This document shows, in pieces, positions 6,457 to 6,606 of a DNA stretch of 6,606 nt. The DNA comes from Clostridia bacterium (GTDB lineage Bacteria; Bacillota_A; Clostridia; Christensenellales; Borkfalkiaceae), in NCBI GenBank assembly GCA_017399665.1, contig JAFQBR010000266.1:1-6606 (forward strand), written 5' to 3'. The first letter of the stretch is position 1; every line of letters starts with the position of its first letter. Below the pieces are notes generated by a model. It worked only from the letters and a program-made list of their open reading frames with translations, ran no database searches and was not told the DNA's origin. The position numbers and the translations under genes were made by a program.

Positions 6457-6606
6457 TAGTACAATCCGTCCCCTCCCATCCATTTAATAATTCTGTTAGT
6501 CGTTAACAGTAATGCAACGTTTATAACGTTTGTAAATAAGCCTACGGCAGTACCAAGCTCGAACATACCGTCACCAATACCGTATTTATAAATAAAGGTG
6601 TCTAAT
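6456..6606 (-). CDS. Sugar ABC transporter permease, LplB/YteP type (C-terminal fragment, cut by the window edge)
   Basis: Only the last 49 codons lie in the window, found by translating the minus strand beyond the start of the next gene. The visible protein contains FIYKYGIGDGMFELGTAVGL, then a hydrophobic helix (FTNVINVALLL), and ends TTNRIIKWMGGDGLY before a TAA stop. This layout is typical of the C-terminus of LplB/YteP-type inner-membrane permeases: a periplasmic-side loop, a TAVGLF-type last helix, a basic N-R-I cytoplasmic tail and an ending in G-LW or G-LY. In this family the protein pairs with an LplC-type permease to form the membrane channel of an oligosaccharide importer. The stop overlaps the ATG of the next gene by one base, so the two permeases are probably translationally coupled. 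The EAA loop and N-terminus lie outside the window. Family assignment rests on the tail plus the neighbouring partner genes. Confidence 0.88.
   Translation of the reverse strand, partial: LDTFIYKYGIGDGMFELGTAVGLFTNVINVALLLTTNRIIKWMGGDGLY
6469..6477 (-). promoter_or_regulatory. Ribosome binding site of the second permease, inside the upstream gene
   Basis: On the minus strand the tract GGGAGGGGA precedes the ATG at 6456 and simultaneously encodes part of the MGGDGLY tail of the upstream permease. The spacing is long, about 12-15 bases depending on which purines pair with the 16S tail. Re-initiation at the overlapping TAATG may therefore matter more than free ribosome loading. The tract lies downstream of the alternative ATG at 6483, so it cannot serve that start, which supports 6456. 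Confidence 0.6.

Noticed and set aside
1..6606. CRISPR array, tRNA/rRNA genes, insertion sequence or prophage signals
   Set aside because: No direct-repeat array, no tRNA-like clover leaf, no transposase-like product and no terminal inverted repeats were seen; nearly the whole window is occupied by the five genes.

Overview
The window is a single block of five genes, all on the minus strand, with no convincing gene on the plus strand. Moderately low GC, AT-rich wobble positions, TAA stops throughout, strong AGGAG-type ribosome binding sites and Gram-positive style lipoprotein signal peptides suggest a Firmicutes (Clostridia-like) bacterium, possibly an uncultured gut or rumen lineage. The taxonomic placement is inference; no marker gene is present.

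In the direction of transcription (right to left) the order is: the last 49 codons of an LplB/YteP-type sugar ABC permease (6606-6456); a complete LplC/YtcP-type permease (6456-5557) whose start overlaps the previous stop in a TAATG junction; an LplA/YtcQ-type solute-binding lipoprotein (5537-3861); a large right-handed parallel beta-helix lipoprotein with a C-terminal fibronectin-III-like domain (3819-1900); and a lipoprotein with two Ig-like domains followed by two beta-sandwich, carbohydrate-binding-like regions (1831-17). The gaps are -1, 19, 41 and 68 bases, all on one strand, so an operon is likely. No promoter is visible inside the window; it probably lies beyond the right edge. The only notable noncoding structure is a perfect 10-bp inverted repeat in the 68-base gap before the last gene. 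It lacks a U-tract on the transcribed strand.

Working model (inference): this is a Gram-positive polysaccharide utilisation locus. The two membrane-anchored accessory lipoproteins would bind (Ig/beta-sandwich protein) and perhaps cleave (beta-helix protein) a polysaccharide at the cell surface. The binding protein would capture the resulting oligosaccharides and pass them to the two permeases. No ATPase gene is present, which fits this transporter family: it commonly uses a shared MsmX-type ATPase encoded elsewhere. The Ca-loop-type binding protein next to a beta-helix protein makes an acidic glycan such as a pectin fragment or polyuronate an attractive but unproven substrate. The two accessory lipoproteins are the least characterised part of the window.
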